Of a stretch of 64,000 nt of DNA, positions 7,911 through 17,558 are shown piece by piece; positions within the stretch are counted from its first letter, which is position 1, and each line of letters opens with the position of its first letter. The notes under the pieces are model-generated. The model ran no database searches. It had not been told where the DNA came from and was given only the letters and a program-made list of their open reading frames with translations. The position numbers were made by a program, and so were the translations under genes. The stretch is from contig NZ_CP110128.1 of assembly GCF_028471945.1 (NCBI RefSeq), positions 1,848,501 to 1,912,500 of the forward strand, given 5' to 3'. This stretch comes from Pseudomonas sp. WJP1 (GTDB taxonomy: Bacteria > Pseudomonadota > Gammaproteobacteria > Pseudomonadales > Pseudomonadaceae).

Positions 7911-10900
7911 TTACAAAGGCAAATGCCGACTCAACAACGCCCGCAACGCCGCCGGTTTCACCGGCTTGGCTAAATAATCCAATCCCGCCGCATGCACCTG
8001 GGCCATTGTCTCGGGCCGACCGTCGGCGCTGATCACCACGCCGGGTACCGGTTCACCCAGTCGGGTGCGCAGCCAGGCCATCAGCTCGGTCCCGGTTTCG
8101 CCGTCGTCCAGGTGGTAATCCACCAGTGCCAGTTGCGGGCGCAAGCCATCGCCGAGCAGGGCCATGCACTCCTGGCGGTTGCGCGCGGTCCAGACCTGGC
8201 AGCCCCAGCGGGTGAGCAGGCTGTTCATGCCGATCAGGATGCTGTCTTCATTGTCGATGCACAGCACATGGGCGCCGCTGGGCAGTTTGCCATTGAGTTC
8301 GACTGCCTTGTTCGGCAGCGCGGCTTGCGCGCGGGCCAGGGGCACGCTGACGCTGAACACGCTGCCGCGCCCCGGCCAAGAGCGTACGCGCAACGTGTGC
8401 CCAAGCACGCGACATAATCCGTCGGCGATCGCCAACCCTAGCCCAAGCCCTTTTTCGGCGCGGGTCTGATGGCTGTCGAGGCGTTTGAATTCTTCGAAGA
8501 TCACCTGTTGCTTGTCTTCCGGTATGCCTGGCCCACGGTCCCACACTTCCAGGCACACCTCACCGTGGCGACGGCGCACGCCCAGCAGCACCGGCCCTTT
8601 GGCATAGCGGAACGCGTTGGTCAGGAAATTCTGCAGGATGCGGCGCAACAGCTTGATGTCGCTGTCGATGCGCAACTTGCTGCTCCTGACGCGAAACTCC
8701 AGGCCCTGGTCCCGCGCCAGCGCCTTGAACTCGGCACCCAGGGTGGTGAACAACTCATCGAGCGCGAACGGCTTGGCATCCGGGTTGATCTTGCCGTTTT
8801 CCAGACGGGAAATATCCAGCAAATCGCTGATCAGGTCTTCGGCCGAGCGCAGCGAACTGTCCAGGTGCTGGACCAGTTTTTGCGTCTCGGCAGACAAGCC
8901 GTCGTCCTGGTGAGTCAGGGCGGCGGAGAACAGGCGCGCGGCGTTCAACGGTTGCATCAGGTCATGGCTGACGGCCGCCAGGAACCTGGTTTTCGACTGG
9001 TTCGCGGCCTCGGCGGTGCCCTTGGCTTCGGTCAGTGCGACGTTGAGTTGTGACAGCTCGTGGGTGCGTTCGGTGACGCGTTGCTCCAGGCCCTCGTTGG
9101 CCTCGGTCAACGCCTGCTCGGCTTCGCGGAACGCGGTGATGTCGGTGAAACTCATGACGAAACCACCGCCGGGCATCGGGTTGCCGATCAGTTCGATCAC
9201 CCGGCCATTGGGGAACAGCCGCTCGGAGGTATGTGCCCGGCCCTGGCGCATCCAGTGCAGGCGCCGTGCGACGTGCACTTCGGCTTCACCGGGGCCGCAC
9301 AGGCCGCGTTCGGCGTTGTAGCGGATGATGTCGGCAATTGGCCGGCCGACGCTGATCAGGCCGTCCGGGTAGTTGAACAGCTCCAGGTAGCGGCGATTCC
9401 AGGCCACCAGTTTCAGCGACTGGTCGACCACGCTGATGCCCTGTGTGATGTTCTCGATCGCGCCTTGCAGCAGGGCGCGGTTGAATTGCAGGACTTCCGA
9501 GGCTTCGTCGGCGATGCGCACCACGTCTTCGAGCTGCATCTCCCGGCCTTCAATGGCGGCTTTCACCACGGCGCGAGTCGATGAAGCGCCCAGCACACCC
9601 GCAAGCAAGCGTTCGGTGTGGGCGATCCATTCACCATCGGCGTTCTGGTTCGGATTGAAGCCCTTGCCCTGGCGGTAGGCAAAACGGATGAAACTCTGCC
9701 GGGCGCGTTCTTCACCGACGAAGCGTGCGGCCAGTTGCAGCAGGTCATCGATCTGTACCGCGAGCAGCGAGCGGGCGCTGGGCCGGGCGCTGATTTCCTG
9801 GCCAATGAAGCGCCCGGCCTGCCAGTGCTCCGACACGCGGGTGCGCGACAGCACCGAGACCCAGGCGAACAGCGTGAAGTTGCCCGCCAGTGACAGCACC
9901 ACGCCCTGGGTCAGCGGGGTGATCGGCAGGTTCAGCGGGTTGCTGTGCAGCCAGGCCAGGCCCGGGAAACTGCTCAGGGACAAGCCAAGGCTGTGGGCGG
10001 CAATCGGCAGGATCAGCGTGTAGAACCACAGGAATGTACCGGCGGCGAGGCCGGCGAATACGCCGCGGCGGTTGGCCTGTTTCCAGTACAGCGCGCCTAG
10101 CATCGCCGGTGCCAGTTGCGTCACGGCGGCGAAGGCGATCTGGCCGATGGTCGCCAGGCTGGCGGTCGATCCCAGTAGGCGATAACTGACGTAGGCCAGC
10201 AGCAGGATGACCACGATGGTCACGCGGCGCACCGACAGCATCCACTGGCGGAACACCTCGAACGGGCGCTCGGCATTGTTGCGCCGCAGCAGCCAGGGCA
10301 GCAGCATGTCGTTGGAGACCATGGTCGACAGCGCCACGCTGGCCACGATCACCATGCCGGTGGCTGCCGATGCGCCGCCGATAAAGGCCAATAACGCCAG
10401 GGCAGGGTGAGCCTGGGCCAGTGGCAGGCTGATGACGAAGGAGTCCGGCAACACGGAACTGGGCAGCATCATCTGGCCCGCCAGTGCGATCGGCACGACG
10501 AACAGGGCCGCCAGGGCCAGGTAGGCCGGGAACACCCATTTGGCCAGGCGCAGATCCTGCGGGTCGATGTTCTCGACCACGGTCACGTGGAACTGCCGCG
10601 GCAGGCAGATGATCGCCATCATCGCCACGCCGGTCTGCACCACCATTGATGGCCAGTTGATGGTCTCCTTCCAGTATTCCTCGAGGCGCGGGGCGAGCAT
10701 GGCCTGGTCGAACAGGTCATCGAAGCCGTCGTACAGGCCGAAGGTCACGTAGGCGCCAACGGCGAGGAAAGCGAACAGCTTGACCAGCGACTCGAACGCA
10801 ATCGCCAACACCATGCCACGGTGGTGTTCCGTGGCGTCGAGGTTGCGCGTGCCGAAGACGATGGTGAACAGCGCCAGGACCAGGGACACCACCAGCGCGG

Positions 10901-11381
10901 TGTCTTGCGCGCGAACCCCCATGGCATCGGCGCCGGCACCGATCAGCAGGTTCACCCCGAGCACGATGCCCTTGAGCTGCAGCGCGATGTAGGGCAACAC
11001 GCCGACCAGGCAGATCAGGGCCACCACCACCGCCAGGGATTGCGATTTGCCATAGCGGGCGGCAATGAAGTCGGCAATGGAAGTGATGTTCTCCTGCTTG
11101 CTGATCATCACCATTTTCTGCAGGACCCACGGCGCGCCGAGCAACAGCAGGATCGGCCCGAGGTAGATTGGCAAGAAGGACCACAGCTGCTCGGCCGCCT
11201 GGCCCACCGCGCCGAAGAAGGTCCAGCTGGTGCAGTAGACCGCCAGCGAAAGGCTGTACACCCAGGCCCGCATCCGCGGCGGCAGGGGCGCGCTGCGACG
11301 GTCGCCGTAGAAGGCGATGGCGAACATGATGGCCATATAGGCCAGGGCGACGACGGCAATCAGCCCGCTGGACAGCGACAT
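7911..11381 (-). CDS. Hybrid sensor kinase with N-terminal SSS transporter domain (MxtR/CrbS type)
   Basis: A 1156-residue inner-membrane protein. Residues 1-540 form a sodium:solute symporter (SSS/PutP-like) domain with about 13 membrane spans. A PAS domain follows at about 635-750 (NITQGISVVD), then a coiled linker and a HisKA domain with phospho-acceptor His806 (SHDLMQPLN). A HATPase domain (DRGPGIPED, GLGLGLAIADGL) and a C-terminal receiver with Asp1088 (LALVDYHLDD) complete it. Length and domain order match MxtR/CrbS, which with a LuxR-type regulator controls acetate use and redox-linked traits in Pseudomonas. The partner regulator is not adjacent. GGAG five bases before the ATG at 11381 sets the start. 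Confidence 0.85.
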   Translation of the reverse strand: MSLSSGLIAVVALAYMAIMFAIAFYGDRRSAPLPPRMRAWVYSLSLAVYCTSWTFFGAVGQAAEQLWSFLPIYLGPILLLLGAPWVLQKMVMISKQENITSIADFIAARYGKSQSLAVVVALICLVGVLPYIALQLKGIVLGVNLLIGAGADAMGVRAQDTALVVSLVLALFTIVFGTRNLDATEHHRGMVLAIAFESLVKLFAFLAVGAYVTFGLYDGFDDLFDQAMLAPRLEEYWKETINWPSMVVQTGVAMMAIICLPRQFHVTVVENIDPQDLRLAKWVFPAYLALAALFVVPIALAGQMMLPSSVLPDSFVISLPLAQAHPALALLAFIGGASAATGMVIVASVALSTMVSNDMLLPWLLRRNNAERPFEVFRQWMLSVRRVTIVVILLLAYVSYRLLGSTASLATIGQIAFAAVTQLAPAMLGALYWKQANRRGVFAGLAAGTFLWFYTLILPIAAHSLGLSLSSFPGLAWLHSNPLNLPITPLTQGVVLSLAGNFTLFAWVSVLSRTRVSEHWQAGRFIGQEISARPSARSLLAVQIDDLLQLAARFVGEERARQSFIRFAYRQGKGFNPNQNADGEWIAHTERLLAGVLGASSTRAVVKAAIEGREMQLEDVVRIADEASEVLQFNRALLQGAIENITQGISVVDQSLKLVAWNRRYLELFNYPDGLISVGRPIADIIRYNAERGLCGPGEAEVHVARRLHWMRQGRAHTSERLFPNGRVIELIGNPMPGGGFVMSFTDITAFREAEQALTEANEGLEQRVTERTHELSQLNVALTEAKGTAEAANQSKTRFLAAVSHDLMQPLNAARLFSAALTHQDDGLSAETQKLVQHLDSSLRSAEDLISDLLDISRLENGKINPDAKPFALDELFTTLGAEFKALARDQGLEFRVRSSKLRIDSDIKLLRRILQNFLTNAFRYAKGPVLLGVRRRHGEVCLEVWDRGPGIPEDKQQVIFEEFKRLDSHQTRAEKGLGLGLAIADGLCRVLGHTLRVRSWPGRGSVFSVSVPLARAQAALPNKAVELNGKLPSGAHVLCIDNEDSILIGMNSLLTRWGCQVWTARNRQECMALLGDGLRPQLALVDYHLDDGETGTELMAWLRTRLGEPVPGVVISADGRPETMAQVHAAGLDYLAKPVKPAALRALLSRHLPL

Positions 11382-11520
11382 GGGAACTCCAGGCAACCAA
11401 AGACACCCGGGCCTCCCGCCCGGACTGACAGTCTCGCACGATGGCCGGGGTTAGTCAGTGTCGACCAAGGTCGTGGCGTGGCGGGGTGTCGCAGCAGATT
11501 GATGGTGCCTGTTCGGCCCT

Positions 11521-11587
11521 AATCGCGAGCAGGCTCGCTCCCACAGGATAATGCGATCAAATTGTGGGAGCGAGCCTGCTCGCGAAT
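11521..11587. repeat. REPIN, short loop
   Basis: TCGCGAGCAGGCTCGCTCCC at the left is repeated inverted at the right (GGGAGCGAGCCTGCTCGCGA) with only about 24 bases between arms. It separates the 3' end of the tetR-like gene from the 5' side of the sensor kinase. Confidence 0.8.
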
Positions 11588-11592
11588 GGGCT

Positions 11593-12129
11593 TCACTGAT
11601 TCAACGCAATCTCGATCAACCGATGCAGCTCTTCAACCTCCAGCGGCGCCTCGGAAAACAGGATGCGAAACACGATAGGGGCAGCCACCATGTTGATCAG
11701 GCGATCGACGCCAGGCGTGGGCTGATCCGGGTAGCGATCGAGGATGACCTGCAATTGCCCGCCTATGATCGTCGCGCAATAGCTTGGCTTGAGGCTCGAT
11801 TGCACGTCGCGCAGCATGTTGCGTCCAGGGGCGGAACTCATTTCGTCCAGGTACTGATCCGCCCAGGCCCGCACATCGCCCAGCAGGCTGCCGGTGTTGG
11901 GCGACTCGGTTTCCGGTTGCATGCGGGCCAAAGCGACGTCCGCCAGCAACGCCGACAGGTCCCCCCAGCGCCGATAAATGGTCGAAGGCGTGACCCCCGC
12001 GCGCGCGGCAATTTGCGGCACGGTGACGCTGGCGCGGTCTTGCTCTTCGAGCAGTTCGCGCACAGCGGTATGGATCGATTCCTGAACCCGGGCGCTGCGG
12101 CCGCCGGGACGTAATGTGGGCGCTGTCAT
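11593..12129 (-). CDS. TetR/AcrR-family transcriptional regulator
   Basis: A 178-residue regulator. The N-terminal HTH is clear (AARAGVTPSTIYRRWGD, about residues 42-58), and the C-terminal domain resembles the class of TetR effector domains with a helical ligand pocket. It is divergent from an MFS transporter with 128 bp between starts, the standard arrangement for local repression of an efflux pump. The start at 12129 (MTAPTLRPG) is preferred over the upstream ATG at 12183, whose extra residues (AWPCRAPRN) look untranslated. The shared intergenic region carries a long inverted repeat. Confidence 0.88.
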   Translation of the reverse strand: MTAPTLRPGGRSARVQESIHTAVRELLEEQDRASVTVPQIAARAGVTPSTIYRRWGDLSALLADVALARMQPETESPNTGSLLGDVRAWADQYLDEMSSAPGRNMLRDVQSSLKPSYCATIIGGQLQVILDRYPDQPTPGVDRLINMVAAPIVFRILFSEAPLEVEELHRLIEIALNQ

Positions 12130-12211
12130 TGCGTGTGTCCTGTTTCGCGGGGCCCTGCAGGGCCATGCATCTGACCTTAACACAAAGAATTTGCTTTAAG
12201 GATCGGTCGGT

Positions 12212-12256
12212 AGCACACTCCGCAAAAGCAAAAAATTAGCTTTTGTGGAGTGTGCT
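12212..12256. promoter_or_regulatory. Long inverted repeat overlapping the MFS ribosome binding site
   Basis: AGCACACTCCGCAAAAGC and GCTTTTGTGGAGTGTGCT are 18-base arms with one mismatch around a 9-base A/T spacer. The right arm contains the GGAG of the downstream gene. It may be the TetR operator, a translational hairpin that hides the ribosome binding site, or both. Confidence 0.5.
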
Positions 12257-12257
12257 C

Positions 12258-13448
12258 ATGTCCAGTTCTCGTTCAAACCGTGCAAGCCTGTGGTTCCTGG
12301 CCATCACCTTGCTCAGTTTTCTGGCGGCTTCGACGGCGCCGACGCCCTTGTATCAGTTGTATCAGGAGCATCTGCAGTTTTCCGCTGCCATGCTCACCCT
12401 GATTTTCGGCGTGTATGCCCTCAGCCTGCTGGCCGCGCTGCTGACGGTGGGTTCGCTCTCGGACTACCTGGGGCGCAAGCCGGTGATTTTCATTGCTGTC
12501 GTGCTCAACAGCGTGGCGATGCTGTTGTTCATTTACGCCGATAGCGTCGGCTGGCTGATTGGCGCCCGGGTGCTGCAAGGTTTCGCCACCGGCATGGCGA
12601 CAGCCGTGCTCAGTGCCACCTTGCTGGATGTGGATCGCCAGCAGGGGCCGCTGATCAACAGCGTTGCGCCCTTGCTCGGCATGGCCATGGGCGGCTTGGG
12701 TTGCGGCCTGCTGGCGCAATTCGCACCCGCACCCCTGCAGTTGACGTACTGGCTGCTGCTTGCCCTGTTTGTGTTGCAGGCCGTGTATGTCTGGCGATTG
12801 CCAGAGAGCGTATCGCCCCAGGCCGGGGCCTGGGCATCGTTGCGCCCGACACTGCATGTGCCTGTTCAAGCGCGCTCGACCCTGTGGCGGGTATTGCCGC
12901 TCAACGTGGCGACCTGGGCGCTCGGCGGTTTTTACGCATCGCTGGCACCGTCGCTGGTGCGTACGGCCACCGGTTCGACCTCGAACCTGATTGGTGGAGC
13001 AACGGTCGCGGCCTTGACGTTGACCGGCGCCGCGATGATTTTCACCCTGCGCAATCAGCCCGCCGGCAAAGCGCTGCAGCTGGGCACAGGTTTGCTGCCG
13101 GTGGGTATCGTGCTGATCCTGCTGGGTGTGCATAGCGCGAGTCTATCCCTGTTTTTCCTGGGCACGCTGGTGGCCGGCTGTGGTTTCGGTGCCGGTTTCC
13201 TCGGTGCCGTGCGCAGTCTGGTGCCCTTGGCCTTACCCCATGAGCGGGCTGGATTGATGTCGGCGTATTACGTGCTCAGTTACCTGGCGTTCTGCCTGCC
13301 GTCGTTCCTGGCCGGAAACCTGACGCATGCGTTCGGCCTGGTGGCGACTGCTGATGGCTATGGCGCAGGGCTGATTATCCTCTCCGTCGGCGCCTTGCTC
13401 ATGGCGTTGCGTCAACGCAGGGCCAGGGTGTGCGTTGCAGGTGAATGA
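12258..13448 (+). CDS. MFS transporter, TetR-linked
   Basis: A 396-residue inner-membrane MFS protein with about 12 spans. The A-motif reads GSLSDYLGRKPVI (about residues 71-83), and GARVLQGFATGM is the conserved helix-4 segment of drug:proton antiporters. Together with the divergent TetR gene this suggests efflux of a toxic small molecule, substrate unknown. GGAG seven bases before the ATG at 12258 fixes the start; the ATG at 12243 lies within the inverted repeat and has no ribosome binding site. Confidence 0.87.
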   Translation: MSSSRSNRASLWFLAITLLSFLAASTAPTPLYQLYQEHLQFSAAMLTLIFGVYALSLLAALLTVGSLSDYLGRKPVIFIAVVLNSVAMLLFIYADSVGWLIGARVLQGFATGMATAVLSATLLDVDRQQGPLINSVAPLLGMAMGGLGCGLLAQFAPAPLQLTYWLLLALFVLQAVYVWRLPESVSPQAGAWASLRPTLHVPVQARSTLWRVLPLNVATWALGGFYASLAPSLVRTATGSTSNLIGGATVAALTLTGAAMIFTLRNQPAGKALQLGTGLLPVGIVLILLGVHSASLSLFFLGTLVAGCGFGAGFLGAVRSLVPLALPHERAGLMSAYYVLSYLAFCLPSFLAGNLTHAFGLVATADGYGAGLIILSVGALLMALRQRRARVCVAGE

Positions 13449-13553
13449 TTGTTTATCTGCAAAATAGATAACAGTTAGAGATATTACCCGTTATATAGAT
13501 ATTCTATCCAGATCTAAGATGGACTCCACCTCAAGAGAGGACAGGAGTTCGCC

Positions 13554-14705
13554 ATGACATGCCCCAATACCCTCAAGCCCGGTATCAAACCGTTCAGCCA
13601 TTTGCAGCACCCGCGTGAAGTCATCCGCCAGTTCACCCCCAACTGGTTCGCAGCCACCATGGGCACCGGGGTGCTGGCCTTGGCGCTGGTGCAATTGCCC
13701 GTTGCCAGTCCAGTGCTGCACGCCATTGCCGAAGCCCTTTGGCTGTTCAATATCGTTCTGTTCCTGTTGTTCACGGCGCTGTACGCGGCGCGCTGGGTGA
13801 TGTTTTTCGATGAGGCGCGGCGGATATTCGGCCACTCCACGGTTTCGATGTTTTTCGGCACGATCCCCATGGGCCTGGCGACCATTATCAACGGCTTTGT
13901 GTTGTTCGGTTTGCCGCGCTGGGGCGATGGCGTGATCCACCTTGCCGAGGCCTTGTGGTGGCTGGACGTAGCTATGTCGGTGGCATGCGGGGTGCTGATT
14001 CCCTTCCTGATGTTCACCCGCCAGGAGCACAGCATCGATCAGATGACCGCGGTCTGGCTGCTGCCGGTGGTGGCGGCGGAAGTGGCGGCCGCCAGCGGTG
14101 GCTTGCTGGCGCCGCACCTGGCCGATGCCCATGGGCAACTGGTGATGCTGGTGACCAGCTACGTGCTCTGGGCATTTTCCCTGCCGGTGGCGTTCAGCAT
14201 CCTGACGATTCTGCTGCTGCGCATGGCACTGCATAAACTGCCCCACGAAAACATGGCTGCTTCGAGCTGGCTGGCACTCGGGCCTATTGGTACCGGTGCA
14301 CTGGGCATGTTGCTGCTGGGCGCCGATTCACCGGTCATCTTTGCCGCAAACGGTTTGCCGGGTGTCGGTGAAATTGCCGCGGGGCTGGGCCTGGTCGCCG
14401 GGATCACCCTGTGGGGCTTTGGCCTGTGGTGGATGCTGATGGCCGTGCTGATCACCCTGCGTTATTTGCGCGCCGGCATTCCTTTCAATCTCGGCTGGTG
14501 GGGTTTCACCTTTCCGTTGGGCGTCTATTCTTTGGCAACGTTGAAACTGGCCAGCACGCTGCACCTGACGTTTTTCAGTGTCTTTGGGTGTGTGTTGGTG
14601 AGCCTGCTGATCGTGATGTGGCTGATTGTCGCCAAGCGTACGGTGCAAGGTGCCTGGCGCGGCGAGCTGTTTGTCTCGCCGTGCATTGCAGGATTAAAGA
14701 AATAA
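13554..14705 (+). CDS. TDT-family (TehA/SLAC1-like) membrane transporter
   Basis: A 383-residue protein with about ten membrane helices, of the tellurite-resistance/dicarboxylate transporter family. The N-terminal segment FTPNWFAATMGTGVLALAL is the family signature of helix 1. Relatives export sulfite or C4-dicarboxylates, or form anion channels; the substrate here cannot be assigned. AGGAG ten bases before the ATG supports the start. The upstream 105 bp are AT-rich with small inverted repeats (TATCT...AGATA, ATAGATATTCTAT) that could include the promoter and a regulator site. It appears monocistronic. Confidence 0.85.
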   Translation: MTCPNTLKPGIKPFSHLQHPREVIRQFTPNWFAATMGTGVLALALVQLPVASPVLHAIAEALWLFNIVLFLLFTALYAARWVMFFDEARRIFGHSTVSMFFGTIPMGLATIINGFVLFGLPRWGDGVIHLAEALWWLDVAMSVACGVLIPFLMFTRQEHSIDQMTAVWLLPVVAAEVAAASGGLLAPHLADAHGQLVMLVTSYVLWAFSLPVAFSILTILLLRMALHKLPHENMAASSWLALGPIGTGALGMLLLGADSPVIFAANGLPGVGEIAAGLGLVAGITLWGFGLWWMLMAVLITLRYLRAGIPFNLGWWGFTFPLGVYSLATLKLASTLHLTFFSVFGCVLVSLLIVMWLIVAKRTVQGAWRGELFVSPCIAGLKK

Positions 14706-14809
14706 CCGGCAAAGATTAGGTAATGTGTGGCCTGGATCGACGTGCGACATTCCAAGACTGTATCCACGCCACTCGCTACCTATTCATCAGCTTCAGGGAC
14801 ACATGGAAG

Positions 14810-16684
14810 ATGAGTCACCCTTCACAGTTCACCTTGCTGCGCACCCGGCGTTTCCTGCCGTTCTTCGTGACCCAGTCCCTCGGGGCGTTCAACGACAACA
14901 TCTTCAAGCAGTCGCTGATCCTCGCCATCCTGTACAAGCTGTCGATCGAAGGCGACCGTTCGATCTGGGTCAACCTGTGCGCGCTGCTGTTCATCCTGCC
15001 GTTTTTCCTGTTCTCGGCGCTGGCCGGGCAGTTCGGCGAGAAATTCGCCAAGGACGCGTTGATCCGCCTGATCAAGCTCGGGGAGATCGCCATCATGGCG
15101 GTGGGCGCGGTGGGCTTCCTGTTCGATCACCTGTCGTTGATGCTGCTGGCGCTGTTCGCCATGGGTACGCATTCGGCGCTGTTCGGGCCGGTGAAGTATT
15201 CGATCCTGCCCCAGGCCCTGCGTGAGGACGAACTGGTGGGAGGCAACGGCCTGGTGGAAATGGGCACCTTCCTGGCGATCCTGGCCGGGACCATCGGCGC
15301 CGGCATCATGATGTCGTCCAGTCACTATGCGCCGGTGGTGTCCACCGCGATCATCGCTATCGCCGTGCTCGGTTACCTGGCCAGTCGCGGTATTCCGCGG
15401 GCGGCGGCGGCTTCACCGGATTTGCGCCTGAACTGGAACATCTTTAGCCAGTCCTGGGCCACGCTGAAACTGGGTCTTGGGCAGACCCCGGCGGTGTCGC
15501 GTTCGATCGTCGGCAACTCCTGGTTCTGGTTTGTCGGGGCGATCTACCTGACGCAGATCCCGGCCTATGCCAAGGAATGGATGCACGGCGACGAAACTGT
15601 CGTGACCTTGATCCTGACGGTGTTCTCGGTCGGCATCGCCGTGGGTTCGATGCTCTGCGAGAAGCTCTCCGGGCGCAAAGTCGAAATCGGCCTGGTGCCG
15701 TTCGGTTCCTTCGGGTTGACCGTGTTTGGCCTGTTGCTGTGGTGGCATTCCGGCGGGATTCCTGAAAATGCCCTGGGCCATGGCTGGCTCGAGATCCTCG
15801 GGTTTGGCCACGCCTGGCTGGTGTTGCTCGACATCCTCGGCCTGGGGGTGTTCGGCGGCTTCTACATCGTGCCGCTGTATGCCCTGATCCAGTCACGCAC
15901 CGCAGAGAACGAGCGGGCCCGGGTGATCGCCGCCAACAACATTCTCAACGCGCTGTTCATGGTGGTGTCGGCGATCGTCTCGATCATCCTGCTGAGCCTG
16001 GTCAAGCTGTCGATCCCGCAGTTGTTCCTGGTGGTATCGTTGCTGAACATCGGCGTCAACGCCTACATCTTCAGGATCGTTCCCGAGTTCACCATGCGTT
16101 TCATGATCTGGCTGCTCAGCCATTCCATGTACCGCGTGGAGCATCGCAACCTGGACCTGATTCCCGATGAGGGGGCGGCCCTGCTGGTGTGCAATCACGT
16201 GTCGTTCGTCGATGCCTTGCTGATTGGCGGCGCGGTGCGTCGGCCGATCCGCTTCGTGATGTACTACAAGATCTACAACTTGCCGGTGCTCAATTTCATC
16301 TTTCGCACCGCGGGGACGATTCCGATTGCGGGCCGCCAGGAAGACATCCAGATCTACGAAAAGGCCTTCACGCGCATCGCGCAGTATCTCAAGGACGGAG
16401 AGTTGGTGTGCATCTTTCCGGAGGGCAAGCTGACCGCGGATGGTGAGATCAACGAGTTCAAGGGCGGGCTCACGCGCATTCTCGAAGAAACCCCGGTGCC
16501 GGTCATTCCCCTGGCATTGCAGGGGTTGTGGGGCAGCTTCTTCAGCCGCGATCCGGGCAAGGGGCTGTTTCGCCGCTTGTGGTCGCGGGTGACGCTGGTG
16601 GCGGGGCCGATGGTGGCTGTTGAAGCGGCGCAGCCGGCCAGGTTGCAGGCCATGGTGGGTGAGTTGCGGGGTGCGGTGCGCTGA
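14810..16684 (+). CDS. Lysophospholipid transporter (LplT-like) fused to PlsC-type acyltransferase
   Basis: A 624-residue fusion. Residues 1-415 are an MFS domain with LplT features (QSLGAFNDNIFKQ at the start). Residues 430-624 are a PlsC acyltransferase with NHVSFVD (the HX4D catalytic motif) and FPEGKLT. The likely role is re-acylation and flipping of lysophospholipids at the inner membrane. It resembles Aas/LplT systems but lacks the C-terminal acyl-ACP synthetase domain of three-part relatives, so the acyl donor must come from elsewhere. The ATG at 14810 (MSHPSQFTLL) fits the family N-terminus; upstream in-frame codons look untranslated. Confidence 0.88.
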   Translation: MSHPSQFTLLRTRRFLPFFVTQSLGAFNDNIFKQSLILAILYKLSIEGDRSIWVNLCALLFILPFFLFSALAGQFGEKFAKDALIRLIKLGEIAIMAVGAVGFLFDHLSLMLLALFAMGTHSALFGPVKYSILPQALREDELVGGNGLVEMGTFLAILAGTIGAGIMMSSSHYAPVVSTAIIAIAVLGYLASRGIPRAAAASPDLRLNWNIFSQSWATLKLGLGQTPAVSRSIVGNSWFWFVGAIYLTQIPAYAKEWMHGDETVVTLILTVFSVGIAVGSMLCEKLSGRKVEIGLVPFGSFGLTVFGLLLWWHSGGIPENALGHGWLEILGFGHAWLVLLDILGLGVFGGFYIVPLYALIQSRTAENERARVIAANNILNALFMVVSAIVSIILLSLVKLSIPQLFLVVSLLNIGVNAYIFRIVPEFTMRFMIWLLSHSMYRVEHRNLDLIPDEGAALLVCNHVSFVDALLIGGAVRRPIRFVMYYKIYNLPVLNFIFRTAGTIPIAGRQEDIQIYEKAFTRIAQYLKDGELVCIFPEGKLTADGEINEFKGGLTRILEETPVPVIPLALQGLWGSFFSRDPGKGLFRRLWSRVTLVAGPMVAVEAAQPARLQAMVGELRGAVR

Positions 16685-16818
16685 ATCCTGATAACAAACC
16701 CCGTGGGAGCTGGCTGTCGGGTCGTCGCATCACAGCGATGGCGGCCTGACAGCCGACCCTATTCTTTCGGTGTACATATCCATTTCTGCGGTAACGGCCA
16801 CCTATGGTTTCGCTTTTA

Positions 16819-16920
16819 CTGTAGGAGCGAGCATGCTCGCGATGAACCTGAGAGCGCCGAGGGGTGTCAGGTGCCCAGCGTCATCGTTGACGACCATCGC
16901 GAGCATGCTCGCTCCTACAG
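16819..16920. repeat. REPIN (GTAGGAGCGAGCATGCTCGC variant)
   Basis: CTGTAGGAGCGAGCATGCTC pairs with the inverted copy at 16901-16920. Both arms carry the same ATG variant of the central bases, and the loop resembles that of the REPIN at 2366. Confidence 0.85.
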
Positions 16921-17371
16921 GGCCCGCCGCGATGGGCCATCCTTGGCCCAGTGCGGCTAAACCGGCGTCCTGCCGGTTTAGCCACTGCGCAGAACCTCCA
17001 CTCGGCCTCTCGATGGGGCAAGAAAATCAAAAGCCAAAGCAACAGCCAAAGCGAGGCGGCCTGACAGCCGACCTGATTGCAGGTCTGTCCACATTCCCCT
17101 GTGGGAGCCAGCCTGCTGGCTATGGACTTCCAAGCAACGCGATCATCCAGACAGGGCGCGTTATCGTTGACGTCCATCGCCAGCAGGCTGGCTCCCACAG
17201 GGAATTGGGGGGTATCTGCAAAAATCAGGTCGGCTTTAAGGCCGCCTCGCTTTGGCTTTAGATTTTGGGCGCCCCGTTAAACCACGATGGCCGAACGCAG
17301 GCATTGCGCAGTGGGGAAACCGGCAGGACGCCGGTTTAGCCGCGCTGGGCCATGGATGGCCCATCGCGGCG
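16921..17371. repeat. Large nested imperfect palindrome
   Basis: The outer arms (16924-16991 and 17304-17371) are about 68 bp and nearly complementary (CGCGATGGGCCATCC on the left, its inverted copy on the right, each containing CCGGCGTCCTGCCGG). The inner arms (about 17028-17084 and 17222-17275) are also inverted copies (GCGAGGCGGCC blocks). A REPIN forms the centre. No frame across this region looks coding. Confidence 0.7.
17099..17201. repeat. REPIN (GTGGGAGCCAGC type) at the palindrome centre
   Basis: CTGTGGGAGCCAGCCTGCTG on the left, inverted copy on the right (CAGCAGGCTGGCTCCCACAG). The loop includes TTATCGTTGACG, also seen in the loops of the REPINs at 2366 and 16819. Confidence 0.85.
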
Positions 17372-17558
17372 ACCCACGGAGCAATGCCGGAGTGAGGGCA
17401 TGCCGAGCCTTAGCGAGGCACCGAGTGGTGGGGCAAGAGCGTTTGGTTACTTTGCGCTTTTCAAAGTGACCCGCTGTAATTGGATGGACTCGCCCGCGCC
17501 GAGGCGTCAATGCGCCACGGGGGCAGTCTAAGAAGCCACCGACAGCGAGGGCGAATCC

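Noticed and set aside
16819..17201. Closely spaced repeats that might suggest a CRISPR array
   Set aside because: They are inverted REP pairs, not direct repeats with unique spacers, and no cas gene is present.
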